Source: Sulfurovum sp. | Lineage (GTDB): Bacteria > Campylobacterota > Campylobacteria > Campylobacterales > Sulfurovaceae | NCBI GenBank assembly: GCA_027068485.1 | Contig: JAMOSB010000027.1 | Location: forward strand, 48,984 to 112,983 | DNA length: 64,000 bases | Direction: 5' to 3' | Part shown: positions 42,079 through 50,563 of the stretch, in pieces | How the letters are laid out: every line of letters starts with the position of its first letter | Position numbering within the stretch: position 1 is the stretch's first letter | Notes under the pieces: model-generated | Databases searched by the model: none | Told to the model about the DNA's origin: nothing | Seen by the model: the letters and a program-made list of their open reading frames with translations, nothing else | Translations under genes and position numbers: made by a program

Positions 42079-43663
42079 CTTTTTTAGATTTCTAGAGACA
42101 ATTAAATATCTTCGGGGTATACAGATTTATTTTAGACTCTTCTATTGGTTACGACGACAGTTTAAAAATAACTTTTTCCAGCACAACGACTATAGTAAAA
42201 CTTCTTCTCTAAAAAGTCACCCCCTTATACTCTCTTCTTTCCCTCATAATTACCATACCTATACGCCTTCTCAAACATTTACATTTCTCAATCAACGCTA
42301 TAAATTTTCATCTAAAATCAACTGGAACTATTCTAATTATGGTAAGCTCTGGACTTATAATCTAAACTACTTTGACTACCTACACCAGGAGAATATAACT
42401 AAAGAGGAGGGGCTATCTTTAATCTATGATTTTATCAATCAGTTTCATACACTTAAAGATGCTATAGAGCCTTTTCCTTCCTCCCTTAGAACAGTGAACT
42501 GGATTAAATTCATAAGCTACTACCATATTGAAGATCTAAAAATTTCTCTATCTCTTTATCAACAATATAGGATACTTTTAAATAACCTAGAGTATCACCT
42601 TCTTGGAAATCATCTTCTTGAAAATGCTTTTTCACTACTCTTTGGAGCATACTATTTTCAGGATCACTCTCTCTATGAGAAAGCTAATAAACTATTAAGC
42701 GAAGAACTTAAAGAACAAATTATGCAAGATGGTGGACACTTTGAACTGAGTCCTATGTATCATCAACTCATACTATTTAGAGTGCTAGAAGCTATTAACC
42801 TCATTCAGCATAATCATTGGCAAAGAGATGAACTACTAATACTCCTAAAAAATACCGCTACCAAGATGATGGCTTGGCTTAATCAGATTAGCTATAAAGA
42901 TGGTTCAATCCCACTATTGAATGATAGTGCTAACACTATTGCACCTACGACAAAACAACTCAATAGCTATAGCTCTAGCCTTGGTATCACCCCCTTAGCT
43001 ACTATCAAACTTAACGAGAGTGGGTATCGAAAAATCAGACAAAACAATTATGAAATGATTATAGATATTGGTTCAATAGAAGCACACTATATCCCAGGTC
43101 ATACACATAGTGATATATTCAATTTCGAACTTCATATTAACCATACTCCTTTTATTGTTGATACAGGGACATCAACCTATGAGAATAATACTCGTCGCCA
43201 TATTGAGCGTTCAACATATGCTCACAATACTGTGGTCTTAGAATCACATAATCAAAGTGATGTATGGAGTAGTTTCAGAGTTGGTAGTCGTGCCTCTGTT
43301 CAAGAAATTATAGAAACACCACACTCTATCCAAGCAATCCATAATGGGTATCAAAAACACTTCAATGCACTCCATAGAAGAACCTTTTTCTTTGAAAAGA
43401 GAACAATTAAGATTATTGATGAAATTTTAAGTTCCAAATCTTATCATGCCATTGCTAGACTTCATTTTCATCCAGAGATTAAACTTCAACAGACTCATCA
43501 TACTATCCTTGCAAATGGCATACAACTAAACATTAAAAATGATGAGAGTGTAAACTTCAATATTAAGGAGTATAATTATGCTTCAGAGTTTAATAAACTT
43601 ATAACTGCGAAGGTTATTGAGATACCCTTTAGTAAATACTTAGAAGTTGAGATACTATTATGA
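42071..43663 (+). CDS. Heparinase II/III-family protein
   Basis: This is a 530-residue protein with an alpha-toroid N-terminal region (about 60-310) and a beta-sandwich C-terminal region (about 315-520). The family motif is clear: GHTHSDIFNFELHINHTPFI followed by VDTGTSTYENN and RSTYAHNTVVLE. Family members cleave uronic-acid polysaccharides by beta-elimination. Members inside biosynthetic loci, between glycosyltransferases, are common and may control chain length or remodel the product. No signal peptide is seen, so the place of action is unclear. It overlaps its neighbours by eight and four bases. Confidence 0.88.
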   Translation: MHNFFRFLETIKYLRGIQIYFRLFYWLRRQFKNNFFQHNDYSKTSSLKSHPLILSSFPHNYHTYTPSQTFTFLNQRYKFSSKINWNYSNYGKLWTYNLNYFDYLHQENITKEEGLSLIYDFINQFHTLKDAIEPFPSSLRTVNWIKFISYYHIEDLKISLSLYQQYRILLNNLEYHLLGNHLLENAFSLLFGAYYFQDHSLYEKANKLLSEELKEQIMQDGGHFELSPMYHQLILFRVLEAINLIQHNHWQRDELLILLKNTATKMMAWLNQISYKDGSIPLLNDSANTIAPTTKQLNSYSSSLGITPLATIKLNESGYRKIRQNNYEMIIDIGSIEAHYIPGHTHSDIFNFELHINHTPFIVDTGTSTYENNTRRHIERSTYAHNTVVLESHNQSDVWSSFRVGSRASVQEIIETPHSIQAIHNGYQKHFNALHRRTFFFEKRTIKIIDEILSSKSYHAIARLHFHPEIKLQQTHHTILANGIQLNIKNDESVNFNIKEYNYASEFNKLITAKVIEIPFSKYLEVEILL

Positions 43664-44889
43664 AGATTCTTTTTATTACAGATAATTTTCCACCTGAAGT
43701 TAATGCTCCTGCAACACGTACATATGAACACTGTAGAGAGTGGATTCAATCTGGTGCTGAGATTACTATCATTACTTGTACACCAAATTTTCCAAATGGT
43801 AAAGTCTATCAAGGGTATAAAAACAAACTCTACCAAAAAGAGATACATGAGGGGATAACCATTATCCGAGTTTGGAGTTATATCGCACCAAATAATGGTT
43901 TTATCAAAAGAGTTTTAGATTATTTTAGCTTCTCTATCATGGCATTTTTAGTTGGTGTTTTTCAAAAGCATGATATTATCATCGCGACATCTCCACAATT
44001 TTTTACAACATGGTCCGCATGGGGCATCTCTAAAATACGATCTAAACCATGGATTTTTGAACTAAGAGATCTTTGGCCAGAATCAATACGCACAGTTGGT
44101 GCAATGAAAGAGGGCATTGCCCTACGATTATTAGAGAAGATTGAACTAGCCCTCTATCACGATGCAAACTACATCATTCCTGTAACCAATGCCTTTAAAG
44201 AAAATCTCATAAAACGAGGAGTGGATGCAGAAAAGATTAAAGTCATCACCAATGGAGCAAATATTAAATATTTTTTTATGCGTAAAAAAGAACAACAGCT
44301 ACTAAAGGAACTCAATCTCACTAATAAGTTTGTTTTTGGCTATATTGGTACACATGGTATGGCTCATAGTCTAGATTTTATTGTTCAATCTATTGCAAAA
44401 ATAGACTCAGACTCTATTCATTTTCTCTTTATTGGAGATGGTTCTATGAAATCAACCATCATTGAACTCGCATCAAAACTATCATTAAAAAATATTACAT
44501 TTTTAGATTCAATTCCAAAAGAAGAGGTGCCTAGATACCTCTCGATTATTGATGTTTCACTTGCCCCATTAATAAAATCTGATACCTTTAAAACCGTTAT
44601 ACCTTCTAAAATATTTGAAGCATCTGCTATGCAAAAACCCACCCTACTGGGTGTAGAAGGAGAAGCTCAAAAGATTCTTGAACACTATCATGCAGGACTC
44701 TGTTTTAAACCCGAAGAGGAAGATGACTTTATATCAAAAGTCTACCGCTTAGCTAAAGATAAGGAAGCTTATAGTAGATATCAAAAAGGATGTTCAGCCT
44801 TAGCTCAAGCCTACAATCGTCAATTATTAGCAAAACAGATGCTTCAACATATTGAAACACTCTATCAAGAGAAAACAAACCTAACTTAA
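43660..44889 (+). CDS. WbuB-like GT4 glycosyltransferase
   Basis: This is a 409-residue enzyme with the opening ILFITDNFPPEVNAPATRTYEH, typical of the WbuB-type N-acetyl-L-fucosamine or related transferase branch. It has a membrane-associated stretch near residues 85-110 and the donor domain with FGYIGTHGMAHSLDF and SKIFEASAMQKPTLLG. The branch often adds the second sugar on a lipid carrier, but the donor cannot be told here. The end overlaps the convergent GT2 gene by nine bases. Confidence 0.88.
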   Translation: MKILFITDNFPPEVNAPATRTYEHCREWIQSGAEITIITCTPNFPNGKVYQGYKNKLYQKEIHEGITIIRVWSYIAPNNGFIKRVLDYFSFSIMAFLVGVFQKHDIIIATSPQFFTTWSAWGISKIRSKPWIFELRDLWPESIRTVGAMKEGIALRLLEKIELALYHDANYIIPVTNAFKENLIKRGVDAEKIKVITNGANIKYFFMRKKEQQLLKELNLTNKFVFGYIGTHGMAHSLDFIVQSIAKIDSDSIHFLFIGDGSMKSTIIELASKLSLKNITFLDSIPKEEVPRYLSIIDVSLAPLIKSDTFKTVIPSKIFEASAMQKPTLLGVEGEAQKILEHYHAGLCFKPEEEDDFISKVYRLAKDKEAYSRYQKGCSALAQAYNRQLLAKQMLQHIETLYQEKTNLT

Positions 44890-45855
44890 TATGTTTTTGA
44901 TACGCTGTTTGATCTCTCTTGCCCTCTTTCGTCCAACTAACATAACAAGTATATGATTATACCACTTATCTCTATAGAGAGGTTTTTGATAACCTAATGT
45001 ATACAACATATATTCGGCTTCCTTTTTTAATATATCATACCCTAACTCCTCATCCTCAATAAATAGAATATACCTAGAGTAAATAAGTGCTAAGCTCTCC
45101 CTTACTTTATCCTTACCTAAACTTTTTTCCATCAATTTCATATAGGTTGTATAGGAGTCCAATACAGAAGCTAATGCACGATACGAAACCTTTTTAGAGA
45201 GACTATCTTGATTATCTTTACGATAATAGCCTATACTCTCTTCAACAAAAATAAGCTTTGTCGCACGCATTACAATCCGTGCAGAGAACTCTCCATCATC
45301 ATTACTAGAGAGAGCTTCATTCCATCCCAAACTCTCTTCAATCAAACTACGAGGAATCAACCAAGTATAAATCACCATAGCCATACCACTATACCATAAC
45401 TCAATCAAAAACTCTTCAGTCTTGTCATAATTATGATTAACTGGAGGGCTTTTCCACAAAACATTTTCAATACTCTCATAAAATATACCCCAGCGTCCAA
45501 AAGCAACGCTTCGACTATTTTGACTTTTAAGTGCTTTAACTTGTAGACGAATCTTGTCTGGATCTAAAAGGTCATCTGCATCTAAATATTGGATATAACT
45601 TCCCGTAGCATAGCTAAATGCCCTATTGCGTGCTACGGATGCTCCACTATTGGGTTGTGTATAGAGAGAGATATGCTGATATTTTTGCTCATACACTCGT
45701 ACAATAGATACACTCTCATCGGTTGAACCATCATCTACAATAATAATCTCAATATTAGAATAACTCTGATTAAGACAAGACTCTATCGTCTCACCAATAT
45801 AGTGCTGTGCATTATAAAGTGGTATCAAAATTGAAACTTTTGGGCTATTCAACAT
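44881..45855 (-). CDS. GT2-family glycosyltransferase
   Basis: This is a 324-residue GT-A enzyme. The start is classic (VSILIPLYNAQHYIGETIES). It has the metal-binding DADD motif (YLDADDLLDPDK) and the NDDGEFSAR motif further on. GT2 enzymes invert and use a nucleotide-diphospho sugar. It is read leftwards against the group that ends at 44889. A separate promoter must lie in the 145-base gap to the right. Confidence 0.92.
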   Translation of the reverse strand: MLNSPKVSILIPLYNAQHYIGETIESCLNQSYSNIEIIIVDDGSTDESVSIVRVYEQKYQHISLYTQPNSGASVARNRAFSYATGSYIQYLDADDLLDPDKIRLQVKALKSQNSRSVAFGRWGIFYESIENVLWKSPPVNHNYDKTEEFLIELWYSGMAMVIYTWLIPRSLIEESLGWNEALSSNDDGEFSARIVMRATKLIFVEESIGYYRKDNQDSLSKKVSYRALASVLDSYTTYMKLMEKSLGKDKVRESLALIYSRYILFIEDEELGYDILKKEAEYMLYTLGYQKPLYRDKWYNHILVMLVGRKRAREIKQRIKNILS

Positions 45856-45919
45856 GGTTCAACCTTATTTTTGTCTATTTTACGACAAAAGCACTTTTAG
45901 CTCTCTAAAAGAGTAGAGG

Positions 45920-45952
45920 CTAAGCCTGAAAGCTTAGGAATAATGCTATGAT
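45920..45952 (+). promoter_or_regulatory. Promoter with inverted repeat before the 46,001 gene
   Basis: CTAAGC (45920-45925) and GCTTAG (45932-45937) form a perfect inverted repeat with a six-base spacer. A TATGAT -10-like element follows at 45947-45952. The repeat covers the -35 area. An AAGGA ribosome site lies before the ATG at 46001. Confidence 0.45.
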
Positions 45953-46000
45953 TTAATACAGTTTTTTTAATAAAAAATAGAAGAAGGAAAGGAATGAACT

Positions 46001-47155
46001 ATGAAAATACTAATGTACGCTCGTTCTATTGGTAGTGTGACCGAGACCTTTATCCATCAAGATGCTCTCTACCTCTCCAAAAACCATGACCTACTCTTTA
46101 TCTGTGACACTATTACTGACTCAGGAAACTACCCACTCTATGATAGGATTAAAGTCGTGGAGGAGTCCCCCTTTAGACTCTCTATCCTTCAGCGATTAGC
46201 CTTAAAACTTGATATCAAGATGGACTACTACAATCAATCCTTTGCTCAAACCATCAAGGAGACAATTGAGACATTCAAACCCGATATTATCCATTGTCAA
46301 TTTGGTATTCAAGCACTCAAGCTTATCGATAATCTAGAAGATCATAGCATACCACTCGTAATACAGTTTCGTGGACATGATGCGAGTAATCTACTCCACA
46401 AAAAAGCCTATGTCAAACGCCTCAAAGAGGTGTTAAGTAGACCAAACTACCACGCTATCTTTGTGGCAAATTCTCTGAGAAAAAACCTTAAAGCCAAGGG
46501 GATTGGTGTAGAAGGGAGTATGATTCTTCATAGTGGTATCGATTTGACTAAATTTGCTCTAAGCCCATCGAAGCCCAAAGACTCCTCTGCCCCCTTCACC
46601 TTTCTTCAAGTCTCCTCACTTGAAGAGCGAAAAGGGATAGAGTATACCCTCCACGCCTTTGCCATATTGCTTCAAAGTCATCCCTCCAAAGCATTTAAAC
46701 TCATCTTAACAGGTGATGGTGAACGCAAAGCCTCCTTGGTCACACTGGTAGAGCAGTTGGGGTTGAGTGAGTTAGTAGAGTTTGTTGGGTTTGTCTCTCC
46801 TCTGGAGGCCAAGGCACTCATGCAACAAGCCGATGCCTTTGTCCATCATAGTATCACCACAGAGGATGGCAACCAAGAGGGGATCCCCAATGCACTGATG
46901 GAGGCGATGGCGATGGAGTTGCCTGTCATTAGTACCTACCACTCAGGTATCCCTGAGCTTGTCACCGATGGGGTCAATGGCTACCTTGTCAAAGAGCGGG
47001 ATATCCAACACTATGCTACGCGTATGGCAGATATACTCAGCTGGAAGCGAATGCCACTCAACCGAGAGGTGATTGCCAAAGAGTTTGAGATCAATTTTCA
47101 TATCAAAAAACTCGAAGATTTTTATCATCGTGTGAGCCAAAAGAGTGTAAAATAG
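46001..47155 (+). CDS. GT4-family glycosyltransferase (AmsK/EpsD-like)
   Basis: This is a 384-residue enzyme of the exopolysaccharide GT4 branch. Recognisable parts are DIIHCQFGIQALK, the sequence VIQFRGHDAS, SLEERKGIEYTLHAFA and the donor-site motif EDGNQEGIPNALMEAMAMELPVI. This branch is frequent in colanic-acid and amylovoran-type clusters. Base composition changes here to the GC-richer style of the rest of the chromosome. It is followed after 30 bases by the MBOAT gene with a strong AAGGAG site, so the group to 50563 may be one operon. Confidence 0.92.
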   Translation: MKILMYARSIGSVTETFIHQDALYLSKNHDLLFICDTITDSGNYPLYDRIKVVEESPFRLSILQRLALKLDIKMDYYNQSFAQTIKETIETFKPDIIHCQFGIQALKLIDNLEDHSIPLVIQFRGHDASNLLHKKAYVKRLKEVLSRPNYHAIFVANSLRKNLKAKGIGVEGSMILHSGIDLTKFALSPSKPKDSSAPFTFLQVSSLEERKGIEYTLHAFAILLQSHPSKAFKLILTGDGERKASLVTLVEQLGLSELVEFVGFVSPLEAKALMQQADAFVHHSITTEDGNQEGIPNALMEAMAMELPVISTYHSGIPELVTDGVNGYLVKERDIQHYATRMADILSWKRMPLNREVIAKEFEINFHIKKLEDFYHRVSQKSVK

Positions 47156-47185
47156 AGGTATAACTCAAAGGAGAGGAGTGCGGTA

Positions 47186-48643
47186 ATGCTATTTAATTCC
47201 TATGAATTTATTTTTCTTTTTCTCCCTATCACCTTTTTTATCTACTTCTATCTCAATAAACAACACCTCACAGAGCTAAGCAAAGGCTTTTTAGTCTTCG
47301 CCTCACTCTTCTTCTATAGCTGGTGGAATGTCGCCTATCTTCCGTTGATTCTTGTCTCTATGCTCTTCAACTATAGCCTCGGGGGACAACTGGCTCGCTA
47401 TGAGCAGAAGCGACGCTGTTGTAGTAAAAGAAATCTACTCAGCGTTGGGATTGTTGCCAACCTTGCTCTGCTTGGGTACTTTAAATACTCAGACTTTTTT
47501 ATCGAGAACTTCAATCTTCTCACAGGGGGGAGTCTCTCACTGCTTCACCTTGCCCTCCCCTTGGCGATCTCTTTTTATACCTTTCAACAGATCGCCTATC
47601 TAGTCGATAGCTACCGTAGTGAGACCAAAGAGTATGATTTTCTCAACTACGCGGTCTTTGTTACCTTCTTTCCTCAACTCATCGCTGGTCCTATCGTCCA
47701 CCACAAAGAGATGATGCCTCAGTTTGCCACACTACGCAACAAGGTTATCAACTACCACAATATCGCTCTAGGACTCTTTATCTTCTCTATGGGACTCTTC
47801 AAGAAAGTTGCTATAGCAGACACCTTTGCTATCTGGGCGACTGAGGGGTTTGATGTGGCGACCAAGCTGGAGATGATTGAAGCGTGGGCAACTTCACTGA
47901 GCTATACCTTTCAGCTCTACTTTGACTTTAGTGGCTATACCGATATGGCGATTGGGTTGGCACTCCTGTTTAATATCACCCTTCCTATCAACTTCAACTC
48001 TCCCTATAAGGCTCTCTCGATTCAATCATTTTGGAGACGCTGGCATATCACCCTCTCACGCTTTCTCAAGGACTATCTCTATATCCCACTAGGGGGCAAC
48101 CGCAAAGGGGAGCTTCGTACCTATCTCAATCTCTTTGCCACCTTCCTACTGGGGGGGATTTGGCATGGAGCGGGATGGACTTTTGTCTTTTGGGGTGCCC
48201 TACACGGTATCGCCTTGATGGTCCATCGAGCGTGGCAAAAACTTGGGATCACACTCCCTGCCCTGCTGGCATGGTTTATCACTTTCAACTTTGTCAATAT
48301 CGCATGGGTCTTCTTCCGTGCCAAGGAGTGGAGTGATGCGATCAAAGTACTTCATGGTATGTTCGCAGGTGCTTTGATCTTCCCTGCTGCTCTGGAGAGT
48401 AGACTCGATTTCCTTAAACCACTTGGGATCACTTTTGGCGGGTGGATCAATGGTATTCATGGGGATTTCTATACGATACTATGGCTCATCTGTGGATTTG
48501 TCGTGGTCGTGGGTATGAAAAACTCTATGCAGTGGCGTGACCAGTTCAAACCCACGATGCTTCATATGCTTGCAACCGTTCTTTTTTTACTTTCGATTTT
48601 TATCCTCTATCGCAAAAGTGAATTTATCTATTTTAATTTTTAG
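47186..48643 (+). CDS. MBOAT-family O-acyltransferase (AlgI-like)
   Basis: This is a 485-residue polytopic membrane enzyme. The catalytic MBOAT signature is present: the invariant histidine in LGGIWHGAGWTFVFWGALHG and the preceding QSFWRRWHITLSRFLKDYLYIPLGG. AlgI-type proteins carry acetyl or other acyl groups across the inner membrane for transfer to a polysaccharide by a periplasmic partner. The next gene is SGNH-like and fits as that partner. The start has a good ribosome site. Confidence 0.95.
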   Translation: MLFNSYEFIFLFLPITFFIYFYLNKQHLTELSKGFLVFASLFFYSWWNVAYLPLILVSMLFNYSLGGQLARYEQKRRCCSKRNLLSVGIVANLALLGYFKYSDFFIENFNLLTGGSLSLLHLALPLAISFYTFQQIAYLVDSYRSETKEYDFLNYAVFVTFFPQLIAGPIVHHKEMMPQFATLRNKVINYHNIALGLFIFSMGLFKKVAIADTFAIWATEGFDVATKLEMIEAWATSLSYTFQLYFDFSGYTDMAIGLALLFNITLPINFNSPYKALSIQSFWRRWHITLSRFLKDYLYIPLGGNRKGELRTYLNLFATFLLGGIWHGAGWTFVFWGALHGIALMVHRAWQKLGITLPALLAWFITFNFVNIAWVFFRAKEWSDAIKVLHGMFAGALIFPAALESRLDFLKPLGITFGGWINGIHGDFYTILWLICGFVVVVGMKNSMQWRDQFKPTMLHMLATVLFLLSIFILYRKSEFIYFNF

Positions 48644-48654
48644 GAGCATTGGCT

Positions 48655-49644
48655 ATGTTAAAGTATAAAACCTATGTAAAAAGACTTATGTTAATTCTCC
48701 TTCTGCTTTTTGGGGGATCCTTTCTCTATGTCTATCACTATGCCAAAAGTTACCCTATCCCTCTGTTTCATCGTATCTCTCTTGATGCGAAGATGAAGTT
48801 TATTCGAGATATGGAGCGTAGAGAGGCGATTGATACCATCATTGTCGGCTCCTCCATCGGACTCAATAACCTCCAAGGGCTAGAGCTAGAGCGTAGTGCT
48901 AAAACCATCCATCATCTACTCAACTTCTCCGCACTTGGACTTCAAGCGCCACAGATAGAACAGCTCTCAAAACTCTTCTCGCTCTTTCCCAATCTCAAAC
49001 GGGTCATCTACTCCGCACAGTATGAGGATTGGTCGGGTGCCAATACTTTTGAGTCATCAGAGATAGATGCCGCACGAACCTATCTCCTACTCGGTCGGGA
49101 GAAGATCGATCTACACTACACCATCTACACCTACAAGCACCTACTAGAATTTGCTAAAAACCACTGGCAGTGGGAGAAGAAGTATCGCCCCAATACCACC
49201 AACCATGGACTCTCCTTTGATGCTTCGGGGAGTGTACCTCTTGAGATGTATGGTGACAAGATCAACCACAAGATGTATGCTACCCCTCCCCTTGACACCC
49301 TGCTCTTCCAAGAGGATTATCAGGCACTCCAACGAGTAGCTAAGGCACTGCACAAACAAGGGATAGCCTTTTACTTTATCGCTGAACCCTATCGTGCCTA
49401 TATGCTAAAGCATTATAAAGAGATTGCACAAGCACGCCGTAGCTTTATCCAAGAGACACAGCGTATTGTTACCGATGCGGGTGGGGTGTTTCTCGACCTC
49501 CATCCACAGCTACATCTTGGCGATGCGTACTTTGCTGACCGTGAACACCTCAACAGCAAGGGGAGTCTCATGACAGCCAAAGCCGTTGCGACGCTAATTG
49601 ATCGTACTGAATCTAAGATTATACAAAAGGAAAACGATGAGTGA
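48655..49644 (+). CDS. SGNH-like membrane-anchored partner of the MBOAT protein
   Basis: This is a 329-residue protein with one N-terminal membrane anchor (about 10-28) and a periplasmic domain. It has VGSSIGLNN (serines near 66-67) and, near the end, FADREHLNSKGSLMTAKAV, whose D and H fit the SGNH/GDSL catalytic pattern. This is the layout of AlgJ/AlgX/DltD-type partners that finish acyl transfer onto a glycan. A TTG at 48649 is too close to the GGAG site, so ATG 48655 is chosen. The end overlaps the next gene by eight bases. Confidence 0.75.
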   Translation: MLKYKTYVKRLMLILLLLFGGSFLYVYHYAKSYPIPLFHRISLDAKMKFIRDMERREAIDTIIVGSSIGLNNLQGLELERSAKTIHHLLNFSALGLQAPQIEQLSKLFSLFPNLKRVIYSAQYEDWSGANTFESSEIDAARTYLLLGREKIDLHYTIYTYKHLLEFAKNHWQWEKKYRPNTTNHGLSFDASGSVPLEMYGDKINHKMYATPPLDTLLFQEDYQALQRVAKALHKQGIAFYFIAEPYRAYMLKHYKEIAQARRSFIQETQRIVTDAGGVFLDLHPQLHLGDAYFADREHLNSKGSLMTAKAVATLIDRTESKIIQKENDE

Positions 49645-50563
49645 CCTACTATTTAGCATTACCATACCCGTCTACAACAATGAGAAGACTATAGAGAAGA
49701 CCATCAACTCCTGTTTGAAGCAGAAGGGGGATATCCCCTATGAGATACTTATCCTCGATGATGCGAGTACCGATAGTGTCCCCAAGATCCTCTCACGCTA
49801 TCAGGAGAACCCAAAGATTCGTGTCATCACCCTAGAACAACGCATCTCCCTCATGGAGAACCACAACGCCTGCCTCCAGCATGCCTTAGGAGACTATGTC
49901 ATCTTTTGTCATGCAGATGATACCCTAGAGGAGCATGCGATTGAGACACTCTACTACCAACTCAAAAAAAGACGATTCCCCCAAAAGTATATCGTCTGGG
50001 GTCATACCATCTTTAAAGACTTTGCAGAGAAAGCGATCTATGAAGCGGGCTTTAACTACAATGAGATAGTCGTAGGGGAGTTTGCCCCGTTGATGTTCCT
50101 CTATGGTGGGCTTCAACCCACGGGGACTTGCTACAGCAGAGCCTCTCTGATTGAGTATGGTAGTTTCCTCCCCGTCGATCACAACTCCTCTCCTTCGGAT
50201 ATGACAACGATGATCTATCTTGCGATGCAGGGGTTTAGGTTTGAGATGATAGATGAGATGATTCTCAATCGAGAACAAGCCACCACCTCAATCCAAAATG
50301 CAGGCACAGAGGATCTCTATCTGCGTGATCTAGATGATGCGTTTGCCTACTTTATCCCCACTCTCTCTCCTGAGAGTATCGATAAACTTATCTATATGTC
50401 AGGCAAACAGAAGACAAAACCCTTCTACTTCTACCATGCCATTCTCCAAGATAGTCGGTACAAAGGTGCCGTTAAAGCCGTCATCCTCCATACGCTCCTT
50501 AAAAAACCGTGGCTCTTACGAAGCAAACTTATCCATAAAATCCTTAAACGCATCTATCTCTAA
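49637..50563 (+). CDS. GT2-family glycosyltransferase
   Basis: This is a 308-residue GT-A enzyme beginning MSDLLFSITIPVYNNEKTIE. It has the metal-binding DDTLEE motif after FCHA and a typical PSDMTTMIY acceptor-region motif. The ATG at 49637 has AAGGA just upstream and overlaps the end of the SGNH-like gene; a longer frame from 49598 lacks support. The stop overlaps the convergent AsnB-like gene by four bases. Confidence 0.9.
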   Translation: MSDLLFSITIPVYNNEKTIEKTINSCLKQKGDIPYEILILDDASTDSVPKILSRYQENPKIRVITLEQRISLMENHNACLQHALGDYVIFCHADDTLEEHAIETLYYQLKKRRFPQKYIVWGHTIFKDFAEKAIYEAGFNYNEIVVGEFAPLMFLYGGLQPTGTCYSRASLIEYGSFLPVDHNSSPSDMTTMIYLAMQGFRFEMIDEMILNREQATTSIQNAGTEDLYLRDLDDAFAYFIPTLSPESIDKLIYMSGKQKTKPFYFYHAILQDSRYKGAVKAVILHTLLKKPWLLRSKLIHKILKRIYL

